Source of the DNA: Chitinophagales bacterium | GTDB taxonomy: Bacteria; Bacteroidota; Bacteroidia; Chitinophagales; CAIODY01 | Length of the DNA stretch: 64,000 bases | Direction: 5' to 3' | Assembly: GCA_947452995.1 (NCBI GenBank) | Contig: CANGEV010000004.1 | Coordinates: 62,001-126,000, forward strand | Shown: piece by piece, positions 62,883 through 64,000 of the stretch | How the letters are laid out: every line of letters begins with the position of its first letter | Position numbering within the stretch: position 1 is the stretch's first letter | Program-made: the position numbers and the translations under genes | Notes under the pieces: generated by a model | Databases searched by the model: none | Told to the model about the DNA's origin: nothing | Seen by the model: only the letters and a program-made list of their open reading frames with translations

Positions 62883-63200
62883 GTGAAAAATTATATGTTG
62901 CTCAGTTTTGGACTTTTCTTAAGCACCCTTGGACTTGCTCAGACCCAAAAACACCTTACGAAAGGCAAACAAACGACTACGGTAAAAAAGCAGGTAAGCA
63001 GACCAATTCAAGTAGTTAAATCACCAACGGTAGTAGCCGTAACAGTTCGAGTTCAAGATAGTTTACATGTTATAAAAGCCGACCCAATCAATCCCAATTA
63101 TAAAGGGCCTTATGGCGAAGTTATTTACACTACAACCGATGGTCGCATCTATTTTATTGATAAAAATGATCAGCGGGTATATATTGAATTAGAGAAGTAA
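62883..63200 (+). CDS. Small secreted protein, unknown function
   Basis: 105 residues from a GTG start, with a signal peptide MKNYMLLSFGLFLSTLGLAQ. The mature part is Lys/Thr/Val-rich and basic, ending YGEVIYTTTDGRIYFIDKNDQRVYIELEK, a short beta-rich tail. Reminiscent of small periplasmic proteins, but I recognise no family. It is followed by palindrome copy 3 and converges with clpP. Confidence 0.7.
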   Translation: MKNYMLLSFGLFLSTLGLAQTQKHLTKGKQTTTVKKQVSRPIQVVKSPTVVAVTVRVQDSLHVIKADPINPNYKGPYGEVIYTTTDGRIYFIDKNDQRVYIELEK

Positions 63201-63252
63201 ATTGTAATTGGAGGTTTTGTGAAAATAGCACTTAAAAAACAACGTAGCCACT

Positions 63253-63282
63253 TAAAATGCACGAATTAATTCGTGCATTTTA
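63253..63282. repeat. 30-bp perfect palindrome, copy 3 (core TGCACGAATTAATTCGTGCA)
   Basis: Identical over 30 bp to copy 1 at 44796; 52 nt after the small secreted gene and about 43 nt before the clpP terminator. Confidence 0.85.
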
Positions 63283-63325
63283 GTTCACTATAAACGCAAA
63301 AAAAACAAATTTAGTATTAAACAAA

Positions 63326-63357
63326 AAAATCACAAGCATTTTCATACTTGTGATTTT
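63326..63357 (-). terminator. clpP terminator
   Basis: Stem of 11 pairs (ATCACAAG/CTTGTGAT core) with a 10-nt loop, extended by A and T runs, 22 nt past the clpP stop. Confidence 0.83.
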
Positions 63358-63379
63358 CGCTTTGAAGTGAAATATATAA

Positions 63380-63979
63380 TTATGACTTCTTGATTAATAC
63401 TTCATCAATCATACCATACTGCTTAGCTTCTTCCGCTGTCATCCAATAATCACGATCAGAGTTCTTTTCTACTTCTTCATACGTTTTACCACTGTGATGC
63501 GCGATGATATCGTACAATTCTCTTTTCAATTTCAAAATTTCACGTGCAGTGATTTCGATGTCGCTTGCTTGACCTTCTGCGCCACCTAGTGGTTGGTGAA
63601 TCATGATACGGCTATGTTTCAAAGCGGTGCGCTTCTTGGCAGCACCCGCACACAACAATACAGCACCCATTGAAGCCGCTAATCCTGTACAGATAGTAGC
63701 TACATCACAGTTGATATATTGCATGGTATCATAAATACCCAAACCTGCGTAAACAGAGCCTCCAGGGCTATTTACATAAATTTGAATATCACGCTTAGAA
63801 TCTGTCGATTCTAAGAATAATAATTGTGCTTGGATGATGTTGGCTACATAATCATTAATACCTTCTCCCATGAAGATGATACGATCCATCATCAAACGAG
63901 AGAATACGTCCATTGACGCTACATTTAAAGGACGTTCTTCGATGATATAAGGAGTAAGGTTAGTTACTGACTTACGCAT
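63380..63979 (-). CDS. clpP: ATP-dependent Clp protease proteolytic subunit
   Basis: Forms the two-ring tetradecamer that degrades unfolded or tagged proteins with ClpX. 199 residues. Triad Ser103 (GLAASMGAVL), His128 (MIHQPLGG) and Asp177 (NSDRDYWMT); also SPGGSVYAGLGIYD. The start ATG 63979 lies near the right edge, so the promoter and any trigger-factor gene upstream are not visible. Confidence 0.96.
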   Translation of the reverse strand: MRKSVTNLTPYIIEERPLNVASMDVFSRLMMDRIIFMGEGINDYVANIIQAQLLFLESTDSKRDIQIYVNSPGGSVYAGLGIYDTMQYINCDVATICTGLAASMGAVLLCAGAAKKRTALKHSRIMIHQPLGGAEGQASDIEITAREILKLKRELYDIIAHHSGKTYEEVEKNSDRDYWMTAEEAKQYGMIDEVLIKKS

Positions 63980-64000
63980 AAAAGAATCAATCGTGTTGCC

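Overview
The window is a gene-dense stretch of a chromosome from the phylum Bacteroidota, most likely a Chitinophagales- or Sphingobacteriales-like aerobe. Several things point there: an N-terminal signal/beta-barrel repertoire with two OmpA-family proteins carrying thrombospondin type 3 repeats, a GldA-type ABC ATPase, a PorW/SprE-like TPR protein, ribosomal protein bTHX, a fused E1 alpha/beta 2-oxoacid dehydrogenase, an LptD-type outer-membrane assembly protein, and promoters of the Bacteroidota TAnnTTTG type with almost no Shine-Dalgarno sequences. Base composition is near 40% G+C throughout and I see no insertion sequence, prophage, CRISPR array, rRNA or tRNA gene. The genus cannot be fixed from this window.

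Layout. 1-2466 holds the 5' part of a large surface protein (PKD and Ig-like domains, dockerin-like end). 2637-12 kb carries an unknown helical-repeat protein, dnaE, an unknown protein, and the operon amidase-gldA-pepP. 12-19 kb holds lptD-PAP2 phosphatase, an OmpA/TSP3 porin-like protein, and trmN6-ctaA (heme A synthase). 19-26 kb is housekeeping: ribD, plsY, an isolated nuoH, aroB-aroA, ffh. 26-33 kb has a second OmpA-type protein and a cluster of two glycosyltransferases around a MORN lipoprotein, then pepT. 33-41 kb has a response regulator/histidine kinase pair, the fused E1 enzyme, a POT peptide transporter and a DPP-IV-like peptidase. 41-45 kb has an amidohydrolase, the PorW/SprE-like protein and the short bTHX gene. 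45-52 kb has a beta-barrel protein, FTCD, uvrB, an HtrA protease and dapF. 52-55 kb is an overlapping operon pheS-ABC permease-LolA-like-ccmE. The end holds pyrH, gcvP, a beta-barrel protein, a small conserved protein, an MBL hydrolase, lepA, a small secreted protein and clpP.

Functionally the window joins envelope building (LptD, PlsY, PAP2, amidase, OmpA proteins, glycosyltransferases, HtrA), peptide use (POT transporter, DPP-IV, PepT, PepP), aerobic respiration (ctaA, nuoH, ccmE) and information processing (dnaE, uvrB, ffh, lepA, pheS, bTHX).

The most interesting unexplained signals are non-coding. Between plsY and nuoH (21125-21468) lie two tandem hairpin-terminator modules whose 11-nt loop TTCGTGGTTGT is identical while stem base pairs differ in a compensated way; they look like a pair of related small RNAs. 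Three copies of one perfect 30-bp palindrome (44796, 56033, 63253) sit in convergent intergenic spaces. At least four genes have a consensus -7 element ending exactly 4 nt before the start codon (plsY, aroB, the histidine kinase, pheS) and three more have a close match, which suggests leaderless mRNAs.
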